Shown here in pieces: positions 35,301 to 44,432 of a DNA stretch of 64,000 bases (the stretch's first letter is position 1; every line of letters begins with the position of its first letter). Source of the stretch: Mixta intestinalis (GTDB lineage: Bacteria > Pseudomonadota > Gammaproteobacteria > Enterobacterales > Enterobacteriaceae); NCBI RefSeq assembly GCF_009914055.1, contig NZ_CP028271.1:1426001-1490000 (forward strand). The letters are read 5' to 3'. Both the position numbers and the translations under genes were made by a program. Below the pieces are notes generated by a model that was not told the DNA's origin, did not search any database, and was given only the letters and a program-made list of their open reading frames with translations.

Positions 35301-36299
35301 CTGCTCGGCGTTCGACAGACGCGCGTAGAGCGGCAGAATCTCCGTGTGCGGCAGATCGCGCTTGCTCAGGGCATCGGCGGTATCGCGGATTTCACGCTCG
35401 CCGCTCATGAAAATCAGGATATCGCCGCTGCTCTCCTGCCCCAGCTCATCCACCGCGTCGAAAATCGCCTGCAGCTGATCGCGATCGCTCTCTTCCACAT
35501 CATTGACTACCGGGCGATAACGCACCTCAACCGGATAAGTGCGGCCTGAAACCTCAATCACCGGCGCATTATTGAAGTGACGTGAAAAACGCTGCGGATC
35601 GATGGTCGCCGAAGTGATGATAATTTTCAGATCGGGACGACGCGGCAGCAGCTCGCGCAGGTAGCCAAGCAGGAAATCGATATTCAGGCTGCGCTCGTGC
35701 GCCTCATCAATGATGATAGTGTCATACTGCATTAACAGGCGATCCTGCTGGATTTCCGCCAGCAGGATACCGTCGGTCATTAGCTTGATCTGCGTAGTGT
35801 CGCTAACCTGATCGTTAAAACGCACCTTGTAGCCAACGCAGCCGCCGAGCGAGGTTTCCAGCTCGTCGGCAATACGGTTCGCCACGGTACGTGCCGCCAG
35901 ACGACGCGGCTGGGTGTGGCCGATCAGCCCTTTTACCCCGCGCCCCAGCGTCAGGCAAATTTTAGGTAGCTGGGTGGTTTTACCGGAACCGGTTTCCCCG
36001 GCAACGATAACCACCTGATGATCGCGGATCGCCTCAGCAATCTGTTGCTGTTTCTGGCTGACCGGCAGATTTTCCGGGAAGCGAACGGTGGGCGTGGCCG
36101 CCTGACGCTGTTGCAGACGCTGCTCCGCCAGCGCGAACTCTTTTTCCAGTTCTTCAGCAATGCCCTGCTGTGCGGCAGGATTTTTTACCTTTTTTGCGCC
36201 GTGCAGGCGACGTTGCAGCCGCTGGCGATCGCGCAGCGTAACCTGATTCAGCCGCGCCCAGAAAGGTGACAGCGGCGATGCGTTTGATTCCACAGACAT
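32397..36299 (-). CDS. hrpA: ATP-dependent RNA helicase HrpA
   Basis: DEAH-box helicase of 1300 residues (E. coli 1300). Motif I GETGSGKTTQLPK, motif II DEAH in IIDEAHERSLN, motif III SAT, motif VI QRKGRCGR, then the winged-helix, OB-fold and the long C-terminal DUF3418-type region ending KRILQAMEQIAA. In E. coli HrpA rescues stalled ribosomes by splitting subunits. I use the ATG at 36299 (AAGG 8 nt upstream); an ATG two codons earlier (36305) and a longer reading to 36380 are less likely. The long antisense readings on the other strand are shadows. Confidence 0.97.
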   Translation of the reverse strand: MSVESNASPLSPFWARLNQVTLRDRQRLQRRLHGAKKVKNPAAQQGIAEELEKEFALAEQRLQQRQAATPTVRFPENLPVSQKQQQIAEAIRDHQVVIVAGETGSGKTTQLPKICLTLGRGVKGLIGHTQPRRLAARTVANRIADELETSLGGCVGYKVRFNDQVSDTTQIKLMTDGILLAEIQQDRLLMQYDTIIIDEAHERSLNIDFLLGYLRELLPRRPDLKIIITSATIDPQRFSRHFNNAPVIEVSGRTYPVEVRYRPVVNDVEESDRDQLQAIFDAVDELGQESSGDILIFMSGEREIRDTADALSKRDLPHTEILPLYARLSNAEQNRVFQSHSGRRIVLATNVAETSLTVPGIKYVIDPGTARISRYSYRTKVQRLPIEPISQASANQRKGRCGRVSEGICIRLYSEEDFLSRPEFTDPEILRTNLASVILQMTALGLGDISAFPFVEAPDKRNIQDGVRLLEELGAIGEEEHGRYRLTPAGRQLAQLPVDPRLARMVLEAQKYGCVREVMIIVAALSIQDPRERPVEKQQAADEKHRRFADKESDFIAFVNLWNYLQEQQKALSGNAFRRLCKTDYLNYLRVREWQDIYTQLRQVVRELGMPVNSEPAPYREIHTALLTGLLSHIGLKDAEKQEYSGARNARFSIFPGSALFKKPPKWTMVAELVETSRLWGRIAARLDPEWIEPIAQHLLKRSYSEPHWEKAQGAVMAMEKVTLYGLPIVSARKVNYSKIDPALSRELFIRHALVEGDWQTRHAFFKANQKLRSEVEDLEHKTRRRDILVDDETLFAFYDSRVGHDVVSARHFDSWWKKASQQTPDLLNFDKEMLIKQGADSVSKLDYPNFWHQGNLKLRLSYQFEPGADADGVTVHIPLPLLNQVEERGFEWQIPGLRRELVVALIKSLPKPVRRNFVPAPNYAEAFLGRVTDSETPLLDALEREFRRMTGVTIDREAWQWDQVPDHLKMSFRVLDEHNRKLKEGKDLAALKASLKDKVQETLSKVADDGLEQSGLHIWSFGDLPTQFEQKRGNYSVKAWPALVDEKDSVAIRLFDSQHEQQKMMWRGQRRLLLLNIPSPIKYLHEKLPNKAKLGLYFNPYGKVLELIDDCISCGIDKLMAENGGPAWKEADFQQLHDKVRAGLNDTVVDIAKLVEQILTAVFNINKRLKGRVDMTMALGLSDVKAQMSGLVYRGFVTQNGWKRLPDTLRYLQAIERRLEKLPVDPHSDRARMLKVEQVQQAWQSWLNKLPPTRRDDEDVQEIRWMIEELRVSYFAQQLGTPYPISDKRILQAMEQIAA

Positions 36300-36552
36300 A
36301 TTCATTACCTTTTTAACGCGGCGGCTTCTGTTTGCTGTTATGGCCGTCGCGTAGCCGACGTGCGCCGACATTGCGTTCATTTACTGTGGCTTATGTTACC
36401 ACAGGCGGTACAGGCAGGGATGGCCCGCCTGCGCTTGTTCAATTATTTCGAACATCGGACTCGAAATATTACGCTATCACTGCTGCATTAAACTCCCTAC
36501 AGTGTAAGCCATTGAGCAGGCAGACTTCCCTATTAGCAGACAGGAAAAAATC

Positions 36553-37152
36553 ATGAGCAAAGTATTAATTTTAAAATCAAGCATTCTTGCGGGTTATTCA
36601 CAGTCAGGCCAGCTGGCAGATTTTTATGCTGAGCAGGCAAAAGCCAACGGTGACCAGGTAACGGTACGCGATCTGGCAGCCGACCCGATTCCGGTACTGG
36701 ACGGTGAACTGGTAGGCGCGTTGCGTCCTTCCGATGCAGCCCTGACCCCGCGTCAGCAGGACGCGCTGGCGCTGTCAGATACGCTGATTGCGGAGCTGAA
36801 CGCGCACGATGTGATTGTTATTGCGGCACCGATGTACAATTTCAATATCCCGACCCAGCTGAAAAACTACTTTGATCTGATCGCCCGCGCTGGCGTGACT
36901 TTCCGCTATACCGAAGCGGGTCCGGAAGGCCTGGTGAAAGGCAAACGTGCCGTGATTATCTCCAGCCGTGGCGGCATTCATAAAGATACCCCGTCCGATC
37001 TGCTGACGCCGTATGTACAGCTGTTCCTGGGCTTTATCGGCATTACCGACGTTAACTTTGTCTTCGCGGAAGGTATCGCCTACGGCCCGGAAGTGGCCAC
37101 CAAAGCCACCACCGAAGCGAAAGAGACGCTGGCACAGCTGGCTAACGCCTGA
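36553..37152 (+). CDS. azoR: FMN-dependent NADH azoreductase
   Basis: 199-residue flavodoxin-fold quinone and azo-compound reductase, a cytoplasmic homodimer. KSSILAGYSQSGQLAD holds the FMN phosphate site, PMYNFNIPTQLKNYFD the isoalloxazine region, SSRGGIH the C-terminal FMN contact. It reduces azo dyes and quinones with NADH and protects from thiol stress. Divergent from hrpA, convergent with ydbL. Confidence 0.96.
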   Translation: MSKVLILKSSILAGYSQSGQLADFYAEQAKANGDQVTVRDLAADPIPVLDGELVGALRPSDAALTPRQQDALALSDTLIAELNAHDVIVIAAPMYNFNIPTQLKNYFDLIARAGVTFRYTEAGPEGLVKGKRAVIISSRGGIHKDTPSDLLTPYVQLFLGFIGITDVNFVFAEGIAYGPEVATKATTEAKETLAQLANA

Positions 37153-37185
37153 TGATGATCGCTGGTCGCCGCTGCGCGACCAGCA

Positions 37186-37509
37186 TTACTTTTTCAGCCA
37201 CTGCCCGTTAATGCCGAGCACATATTCCCCCTGCCCGGCGCGCTGCACCAGCTTCTCCCCTGCAATCCGTGCCACCTCCGCCGTGGTTAAGCGATTACGC
37301 TGCGCTATTTGCTGGTAATGCTCCTCACGTCCCTGATTGATCTGTTTCACTAACGCCAGCGTCTCTTTATCCTGCTGACGCGGTGCCAGATAGCCGCTAA
37401 GCGTTTCGCCCACGCGCCCCTGTTGACGCGCCTCATCCAGCGTCAGCGCCTGCGCCAGCGGCGATACCAACACCGCCAGCAAACAGAATTTGGCCCAGCT
37501 TTTCATCAT
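37186..37509 (-). CDS. ydbL: YdbL, periplasmic DUF1318 protein
   Basis: 107 residues with a signal peptide (MMKSWAKFCLLAVLVSPLAQA). The mature part carries LTLDEARQQGRVGET and GEYVLGINGQWLKK. In recent E. coli work YdbL is described as a chaperone that keeps the lipoprotein YnbE from multimerising in the YdbH-YnbE envelope bridge. It is the last gene of ydbH-ynbE-ydbL. Confidence 0.93.
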   Translation of the reverse strand: MMKSWAKFCLLAVLVSPLAQALTLDEARQQGRVGETLSGYLAPRQQDKETLALVKQINQGREEHYQQIAQRNRLTTAEVARIAGEKLVQRAGQGEYVLGINGQWLKK

Positions 37510-37517
37510 GCCTCCGC

Positions 37518-37703
37518 TCAGAAGAGATTGCTTTGATTCTTAAGTAACGCCTCCACATCTTTATCAACCTTGATGTGGATCTCATGCTCGATTTTTACGT
37601 TCATATTGATAGTGATCGGTTCTTTCGGCGCAGCAACCTCAATGCGCGGTACGCAACCGACCAACATGCCGCAGCAGACCAGCAGCAGCCGATTAGTTTT
37701 CAT
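37518..37703 (-). CDS. ynbE: YnbE outer-membrane lipoprotein
   Basis: 61 residues, the same as E. coli. Lipobox LVGC (Cys at about 17) and the conserved PRIEVAAPKEPITINMNVKI segment. It pairs with the inner-membrane protein YdbH to form a bridge for phospholipid transport to the outer membrane, by the published model. It overlaps the 3' end of ydbH by 11 nt and is followed by ydbL after 8 nt. Confidence 0.95.
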   Translation of the reverse strand: MKTNRLLLVCCGMLVGCVPRIEVAAPKEPITINMNVKIEHEIHIKVDKDVEALLKNQSNLF

Positions 37704-40330
37704 GGGTCGATCCCTTCTGTGACGGCAGAGCGGCGTTCTGCTCTACCCAGGATTGCAAATTATCGCCAAAGCGCAGGCTGCGCCACAGCTGAAACAGGTT
37801 TTCCTGATGGCGATAGCTGAGGTTTACATGCTGATCGCGGTTGCTGAAACGACTGGTGCCGTTGACCTGCGCCTGCATCGTCAGATCGCCGATGGCGTTG
37901 AGGTCAAGCGTGGCCCAGCTACGCGAGATTTCCATATAGCGCAGCCAGTCCAGCGCCGCGCCGGTAGCGATATTATTGCTGGCGATGGCGTCCGCCATCT
38001 GCTTATCCAGCCGCAGCGTCAGGCTGCCGCTGTTGGCGATCCAGCCATCTTTCACCAGCCAGGGCGAATGGTTCAGCCACAGCGGTAGCTCACCGTTAAT
38101 ACGCCCGGAGAGCGCAATTTGTTTTACCTTAAGCGCGGTGGTTAACTCGCTCAGGCTGATATCGTTCAGGCGAATAATCGCCGCCTGGTGTTGAGGCAGG
38201 CGCAGCTGCGGCATCGCCAGGCTGCCATCCAGCAGCGCCATACTCACGTTGCTGAGAGTTAACGGCGAGCCTTCGTCCCACGGCCAGCTGCCCTGTAAAT
38301 CCGCCGTCACCGCGCTAATCGGAAACTGGCTGTTGATGGTTTTGATGCGCAGCGATACCGGCCCGTGAGTACCGAAATACCAGCGGCTTTGGCGCAGACG
38401 GAAAGGCAGGGAAAAATCGATCCCCTGTACGCTGTTGTCCGGCATCCAGACCGCACCATCCTGCACCACCCAGTGCCCGCCTGCGGTAAAGCCCTGGCTA
38501 TCGGCGGCGGAGAAGGCTACCTGTGCCCGCAGCCAGCCGTCGGCGATCCGCATTTTCAGATCGGGATCGAGCAACGGCTGGAACACCGTCAACGACTGGC
38601 GCGGCCACCAGGCCTGACCGCGCAGGCGCTCGCTGTCCCAGCGTCCGTTAACGCGTACCGGGCCGATCTCACCAGCGCGTAAATCCCCGTTAAACAGGAA
38701 GTGGCCCGGATCGCTGCCGTGCAGCGCAATCTGTAAATCGGAAGGCGGCAGCCGGCCACCGCTGCTAAAGCGCGTTTCGCCCGCTTTCAGCGTCAGGCTA
38801 CCGCTAAAAGCAGGCGCTTCGGCGGCGCGCTGCCAGACCAGCGGCTGTGCCAGCCGTAGCCGTGGCTGGCTGACGGTTACCATGCCATAGTGCAAACGAT
38901 CGAAACCGGTAGAGAGCGTATCGAGCGTAATGGCGCTATCCTGCCAGTTGCCAGTACCCATGCCGTCCCAGCGCGCCGCCAGCGGTGCCAGGTAGCCGTT
39001 ACCCCAGTAGCGCCAGGCCCAGCGCCCGCTGTCGGGCCAGAAGCTCGCGGCACGTCCGTCAAGATGTAAGGTAAAGCGTCCGCGACTGGCGTCATGCGCA
39101 CGCAGGATGGCCTGCAAGCGCCCGTTGATGCCGGATGACGAAAGCGTGATGCCCGCCAGCGGCCAGCGCGCCTCATCAACTTCCAGCGTGGAGAGCAGCC
39201 GCCCGCGCATCCGCAATAGCGCGCCGGGTGCGATACGCAGCTGAGGATCGAGCAGCGAACCATTTAGCGTGCCCGGTAAGGCCGCATAAAATTGCAGCGC
39301 GGCCAGTTTGCTTTCGCCGGTAAGACGCAGCGGCAACGCGCTGTCGGTAAGAGAGATGGCCCGGCCCCAGCGTCAGCACCACGTTGCCTTTGCCGCCGCG
39401 CCCCTGCGTCAACATATTCATGCGCCCGACGATCTCTGTCGCCTCCAGCCCCTGCTGCCAGTGGCTCAGCGTCAGCGCCACACCGCCCGCCAGCGGCTGC
39501 GAAGCCCATGGCCAGCGCCAGCGGCCCGCGGTGATCGCGATCTGTTGCGGCGTGACCTGCCAGGGCAGCTCCACCAGCGGCGTCGTCTGTTCATCGGTTT
39601 GATGCAGCGTCAGTTTGCCCTGGTTCTGCTGCCAGTCGAGGGCCAGACGCAGCGGGTGCGGCACCTGCGTCAGGGTAAAATCGCCGGTTAGCTGCCCGCG
39701 CTCCGGCACGCCATCGGCAAACGGAGCCAGCGTCAGCGATCCATGCAGGCTAACCGGCTGGCTGAGCATCGGCGCCTGGGCGGTTAACTGACGCAGCGTC
39801 AGATGCTGTCCCTGTAGATCGGCTCTGAACTGCACGTTATCGCCCTGATAATCGATCCGTTGCGCAGCCCGATCGAGCGTCAGGCGCAGCGCACCGGCCC
39901 AGCTTTGATAAGGATTAACGATAAGCTGTTGAACAACGACATCGGCTGACGGCAACAGAGCCTGCCACTGCGCCAGCGTGCGTGGGGCGCTGGCGTCACC
40001 GCTGTCGCTGGCGGGCAGCTGGCTCAGGCAGGCGCTATCCAGCGCCAGACGCCGTGCGCCAGCCTGCCAGCGCGCCTGGCGGTAGCCCAGGGTTAAATCA
40101 TCAGCGCTGGCCAGCGTGCAGTCACCGGCCAGGTAGCGCACCGCCGGAAAATGGATCGTGCCCTGACGCCAGCGTGGCGCGGTATCAAGCGCAATACGGG
40201 TGCCTTCCGGCAGCCAGACACCCGCCAGGCGCGGCAGCCAGTACGTCACGCTTAACAACAGCGTCAGCACCAGCAGAACCAGCGCCAGCAGCGAGGCTAA
40301 AGCGAAAAACACGCGCCGACGCATTGCCAT
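37693..40330 (-). pseudogene. ydbH: YdbH, AsmA-like lipid-transport protein, frameshifted
   Basis: N-terminal membrane anchor (RRVFFALASLLALVLLVLTLLL, in part) followed by a long beta-rich AsmA-like region. The first 330 or so codons and the last 545 are in different frames. The break is at 39349-39357, where a GAGAGA (CTCTCT on the coding strand) run is two bases short. Restoring CT turns GPGHLS-YRQR into GPGHLSLTDSALPLRLTGES and gives 879 residues, exactly the E. coli length. Both halves are otherwise undamaged. YdbH is partly redundant with TamB and YhdP in carrying phospholipids to the outer membrane. Confidence 0.9.
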
Positions 40331-40520
40331 GACAGTCCCGTTCTGAAAACATTCCGGCGGCTATGATGGCACGATCGTCAGGCCGGGTGAAGGTTTGCGA
40401 GCGCTTTTCTCATCATTGCTGCCTGCGGATAAGCGATTCGCGAGACTGCCCGCAGATTCCTGGTTACGCGCCTCTGGCAGTCAGTCTAGAATAGAGGAAG
40501 AAGACAATAAGGAGACGACA

Positions 40521-41510
40521 ATGAAACTTGCGGTCTACAGCACCAAACAGTACGACAAGAAATATCTTGATCACGTCAACCAGCATTTTGGTTTCGAGAT
40601 CGAATATTTCGATTTCTTGCTTACTGAGCGGACGGCGATCAACGCCGTTAACTGCGAAGCCGTTTGCATTTTTGTTAATGATGATGCCAGTCGCCCGGTA
40701 CTGGAAATTCTTAGCGCCCAGGGCGTCAAAGTTATCGCGCTGCGCTGCGCCGGATTTAATAACGTCGATCTGGAGGCAGCGAAAGAGCTGGGCATGAAAG
40801 TGGTACGCGTACCGGCCTACTCGCCGGAGGCGGTGGCAGAACATGCGGTGGGCATGATGATGACGCTGAATCGACGCATTCATCGCGCCTATCAGCGTAC
40901 CCGCGACGCTAACTTCTCGCTGGAGGGGCTGATCGGCTTTAACATGCATGGACGTACCGCTGGCGTCATCGGCACCGGTAAAATCGGCATTGCCACGCTG
41001 CGCATTCTGAAAGGCTTTGGTATGCGTCTGCTGGCGTTCGATCCCTGGCCTAACCCGCAGGCGCTGGAACTGGGTGCGGAATATGTCGACATCAAAACGC
41101 TGTTTAAAGAATCTGACGTAATTACGCTGCACTGTCCGCTAACGCCGGAAAACCATCATCTGTTGAATGCCAGTGCGTTCAGCCAGATGAAAGATGGCGT
41201 GATGATTATCAATACCAGCCGTGGCGGACTGATCGATTCTCAGGCGGCGATCGATGCGTTAAAACAGCAGAAGATTGGTTCGCTGGGGATGGACGTGTAT
41301 GAGAACGAACGCGATCTGTTTTTTGAAGATAAGTCCAACGATGTCATTCAGGATGACATTTTCCGTCGGCTTTCCGCCTGCCACAACGTGCTGTTTACCG
41401 GTCATCAGGCGTTTTTGACCGCTGAGGCGTTAACCGCTATTTCGGAAACCACCTTGTCCAATCTTCAGCAGCTGAAGAAAGGTGAAGCCTGTCCGAACGA
41501 GGTTAACTGA
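40521..41510 (+). CDS. ldhA: Fermentative D-lactate dehydrogenase
   Basis: 329-residue NADH-dependent enzyme converting pyruvate to D-lactate under fermentation. MKLAVYSTKQYDKKYL matches the E. coli start. The dinucleotide fold is GTGKIGIATLRILKGFGMRL, the catalytic Arg in NTSRGGL, Glu in MDVYENERD, His in FTGHQAFLT. The ATG at 40521 has AAGGAGA upstream; the reading from 40395 is an extension. Divergent from ydbH, as in E. coli. Confidence 0.97.
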   Translation: MKLAVYSTKQYDKKYLDHVNQHFGFEIEYFDFLLTERTAINAVNCEAVCIFVNDDASRPVLEILSAQGVKVIALRCAGFNNVDLEAAKELGMKVVRVPAYSPEAVAEHAVGMMMTLNRRIHRAYQRTRDANFSLEGLIGFNMHGRTAGVIGTGKIGIATLRILKGFGMRLLAFDPWPNPQALELGAEYVDIKTLFKESDVITLHCPLTPENHHLLNASAFSQMKDGVMIINTSRGGLIDSQAAIDALKQQKIGSLGMDVYENERDLFFEDKSNDVIQDDIFRRLSACHNVLFTGHQAFLTAEALTAISETTLSNLQQLKKGEACPNEVN

Positions 41511-41517
41511 TAAGTAA

Positions 41518-41541
41518 CGCGGACGCGCCTGGCGCGTCCGC
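41518..41541. terminator. Hairpin between convergent ldhA and ydbJ
   Basis: GCGGACGCG and CGCGTCCGC form a perfect 9-bp stem, 8 bp after the ldhA stop and directly next to the ydbJ stop. No T-run. Confidence 0.65.
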
Positions 41542-41542
41542 A

Positions 41543-41818
41543 TCAGAAACGTGCGCAGCTGCCGCTTTCCAGCGCGCTTTCGCTACAGCGTCGTCCATTC
41601 GCTAACTGACACATCCCCACGCTACTGCCGTCAAGCTGACGTGAAAAAGCCAGTGTTCCACCAGCGCTGGCGCAATTGCTTTCTGCCAGTGAAGACATGG
41701 ACACTCTGGGCTGAACGTGTGCGGCGGTAGCCTGCTGCGGCGGTTCGCTATCGTCGCTGCTGCTGCATGCGGAAAGCAACAGCGCTGCGCCGGCAAGCAG
41801 AAAGGTGGCTGCTTTCAT
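41543..41818 (-). CDS. ydbJ: DUF333-domain lipoprotein YdbJ
   Basis: 91 residues. Signal peptide with lipobox LLSAC (Cys at about 18) followed by a Ser/Asp-rich linker. A DUF333 domain comes next (NCASAGGTLAFSRQLDGSSVG, in part; MCQLANGRRCSESAL) that has a regular Cys pattern. The domain is shared with HslJ-adjacent YdbJ of E. coli. The ATG at 41818 fits the signal peptide. E. coli has hslJ between ldhA and ydbJ; it is absent here. Function unknown. Confidence 0.88.
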   Translation of the reverse strand: MKAATFLLAGAALLLSACSSSDDSEPPQQATAAHVQPRVSMSSLAESNCASAGGTLAFSRQLDGSSVGMCQLANGRRCSESALESGSCARF

Positions 41819-42047
41819 ATGTCGGGCTCCCATCGAATAAAATAAAGGCGCTGCCAGCATAAGCGACGTTTATCGATGCGTCGAGATATGAAACAACTTT
41901 TTACTTAATTTTTTGATGGCAAAGTCACCAGGAAAACTCTCGTTTCGCTTACGGAATCCACTGAAACTGCTCTCTGTTGCCCGCCTGGCGACTCTGAACG
42001 TATTTATACAGACAGTACCCGGCACAATCAGCTGCTGAGCAAAGCAT
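41819..42047. other. Intergenic spacer upstream of ydbJ, edge of the remnant region
   Basis: About 230 bp with no supportable gene. Base composition becomes more AT-rich than the ydbJ side. It marks the left edge of the accessory segment that ends at ttcA. Confidence 0.4.
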
Positions 42048-42070
42048 GCCTTCCGCGTTATACGGAAGGC
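42048..42070 (-). terminator. Terminator-like hairpin after the beta-helix gene
   Basis: GCCTTCCG-N7-CGGAAGGC gives a perfect 8-bp stem 9 bp past the stop codon on the minus strand; ATGCTTTGCT follows. Confidence 0.6.
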
Positions 42071-42078
42071 ATCGCAAA

Positions 42079-43768
42079 TTACACCGGGTTTAACGTTTCG
42101 GTACTATCAAACGATACCCAGGGCGAATTTGCTTCTGTACCTAACGAATAGTAATAGCGTAGTTTCTTATCCGCATCGTAGGCGATAACGGTTTTTCCTA
42201 TAGCTTTATTAACCGCATTAATTTTAGCGGTTAATGATTTTAGCTGAGCCTGAGAGTAGACGAAACCACTGCTGATTCCCTCATTATTACTAAACACCCA
42301 CTCTATTTCTGGCACTTCGCCACTGGTCGCTACGTTTAAGGAGCCTGATGAGTCCGTTTTGGCATAGCGCAAAGACAACGCCCCTGCAGAATTAATATTA
42401 TAGCAATTACTTATGATAAACGATTCCTTAATATCGCGCAGGCTCACGGCATATTTATTGGCCCCATAACCGGTACCGGTAATACGTACCCTGGCAAGTT
42501 GAAACAGGCTCATGGCGTAATCATTGGTTCCCACATCAACAATACTTTGGTTAATAAACAGCTTTCCGCCGCTACCGCCCTGGATAAGGATCCCGCTAGC
42601 CGTGCCATTACCCACTAACCGGCATCCGCTAAGTAACAGATGATTATAATCCGCCGTAACTCCTTTAATTTGATTAGCAAATCCTTCGGCATAACAATTG
42701 TTCAAATGTAAATCTTCCGCCGGTGCCAGATCAAAGGCGTTGTTGCTTTCATCGCCTTTATTACGCATGGAAACCTGTAACGTGAGTTTATGTTCTCCCG
42801 CCACCGTGGAAGAGCGCGTAAGAATAACCCCGGCCCCGGAGGAGCCTTCCTCCATCAAAACAACTGAACGGATATTGACATGGCTTGACCAGTTCTGGAT
42901 ACAAATAGCCCCATGTTTCGGCTTCCAGTTGGCACCCGCAGACTGCCCGTCGGGGCGTGTATATTTGATGGTGTTTTCGGCAATAACATTGGTACACATG
43001 ATGTAAGCTTCTCCCCACCATGTGGCCCCGCCAATGGAAATATTGCCGATAGAAACACCATTACTGATGCCTTCAAAAGCGAAATGACGGCGAAAAGATC
43101 CCCAGGCCAGATTATTGGTCATAATCGTATGCTGTGCATCAAACTCAGGGCGACCGGAGTTTGAGGTAACCGGCGCTTCAGCATGAAAAGCAATACGGCC
43201 ATCGGTGCCCTCTTTGCACGAGGCGTAATTACCATCAATCACGGTTCCCGATCCCCAAATGCTGACCGCATCCCCCCCGATCCTCACGCCCGACGCCAAT
43301 ACAATCAAAAAAGTAATTTCCCAGAATACGCGAGCCGTGTGCGCGGTAGGTTGAGTCAGCGATGACCGCATTAACCTGATTGGTCATGGTACAGCCCTGA
43401 ACCAGACAGAAATCTGCCTGAATATCCACCGTACCCTGGCGTCCGCCTCCATCTCTGGGTTCAGCATCGCTTTGCAATAATAAAGGATTGGTTGAAATGA
43501 GATTTAAAATCTTACTGCGCGGATGTTTCAGGGCAATCATCGATTGCGTAGCCATATTACTTCCAATTGGCCTGATTTCTCCGGTTTCTGTACCCGCAAT
43601 AATTTGATCGTCAAACCCGGTTTGAATTTGTCCGGCAAGATTAACAACAGTGTCAATAATAACATGGGTGGTTCTGTTTAATAATTCCTGAATGGCTTGC
43701 GTATGATCCGTTGTGAAATCATCAGGACCATCTACTTTGATATTTAACGACGATGTGGAGACTGACAT
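42079..43768 (-). pseudogene. Right-handed beta-helix protein (tailspike/lyase-like), frameshifted at G7
   Basis: Two overlapping frames (43768 to about 43275, then to 42079) form one protein of about 562 residues if the run of seven G (C7 at 43272-43278 on the plus strand) is six. The joined sequence is then GNYFFDCIGVGRED-RGDAVSIWGSG. It has the Gly/Asn-rich, short-period pattern of a parallel beta-helix (SGTVIDGNY, NGVSIGNISIGG, EDLHLNNCY, LLLSGCRLVGN). The C-terminal tail ends YYYSLGTEANSPWVSFD, resembling tailspike C-termini. No signal peptide. The start at 43768 has GAGAGGA upstream. AT-richer than its surroundings. Likely phage or horizontally derived; enzymatic activity unknown. Confidence 0.7.
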
Positions 43769-44087
43769 AGGAATCCTCTCTATTTTATAAAATAAACAGA
43801 CCTATTTACCTGGCGTACTCCAACTAGCCTGTTGAGAATAACACAGCGATCTTTTTTTAATCATTAATTTTTAATTCTTTAAAATTCATGCGTTAATTTT
43901 AGTGCCACGGATTAATAAAATCGTTTTTCTTTTCATCTGAGTAAATTCTTATAAGCATTTCTTCACCCAAAAAAACCCATTGTTTTATAATAACGAATAG
44001 CTGGACCTGGGAGTGTGAAAGCTTATTACCCTTATTTCCCCTTCCTGGTACCAGAGTGGATTACAGCATCATCCGGCCCCACTGAAA
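43769..44087. other. AT-rich spacer between the beta-helix gene and the integrase remnant
   Basis: About 320 bp, the most AT-rich stretch of the window (43840-44000), without a convincing ORF, small RNA or known site. It contains the beta-helix gene's promoter region and probably degraded prophage sequence. Confidence 0.5.
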
Positions 44088-44384
44088 GTGAGTCTGCCGA
44101 CGTTATGCTTACACCAAAGTGGAGCGGAAAACGTACGCTTCGCTGTTCACATTGACCCCTGGTGGGAGACAGCGATAAAACGTGCTGGTATTCGGCGACG
44201 TAATCCGTACCATACGCGCCATACTTATGCATGCTGGCTGTTATCTGCCGGTGCTAATCCGTCATTTATAGCTAACCAGATAGGGCAAGAGAACGCGCAA
44301 ATGGTGTATGAAATTTACGCTGCCTGGATTGAAGAACTGAACGGTAATCGGGTCGAAATGCTAAATGTCCGGCTAGCGTTATAA
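44088..44384 (+). pseudogene. 3' remnant of a Rac-type tyrosine integrase
   Basis: The last about 80 residues carry the catalytic C-terminus of a phage integrase: HxxR in PYHTRHTYACWLLSAGANPSF (in part), IGQENAQMV where intact proteins have GH, and the Tyr nucleophile in VYEIYAAWIEE. The segment with the first catalytic Arg is missing or scrambled; upstream residues do not look like an integrase. The ORF start at 44088 is therefore arbitrary. It ends 48 bp before ttcA, the gene that holds the Rac prophage attachment site in E. coli, which argues for a decayed prophage of that integration type. Confidence 0.8.
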
Positions 44385-44432
44385 AAACTTTGCCCCCTGC
44401 ATGCCCCCTTTGGTATTTGAGACAACAAAAAA

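Noticed and set aside
41980..42035. Possible SOS box near TATACAGACAGTA
   Set aside because: The CTG-N10-CAG spacing is not met and no SOS-type gene follows.
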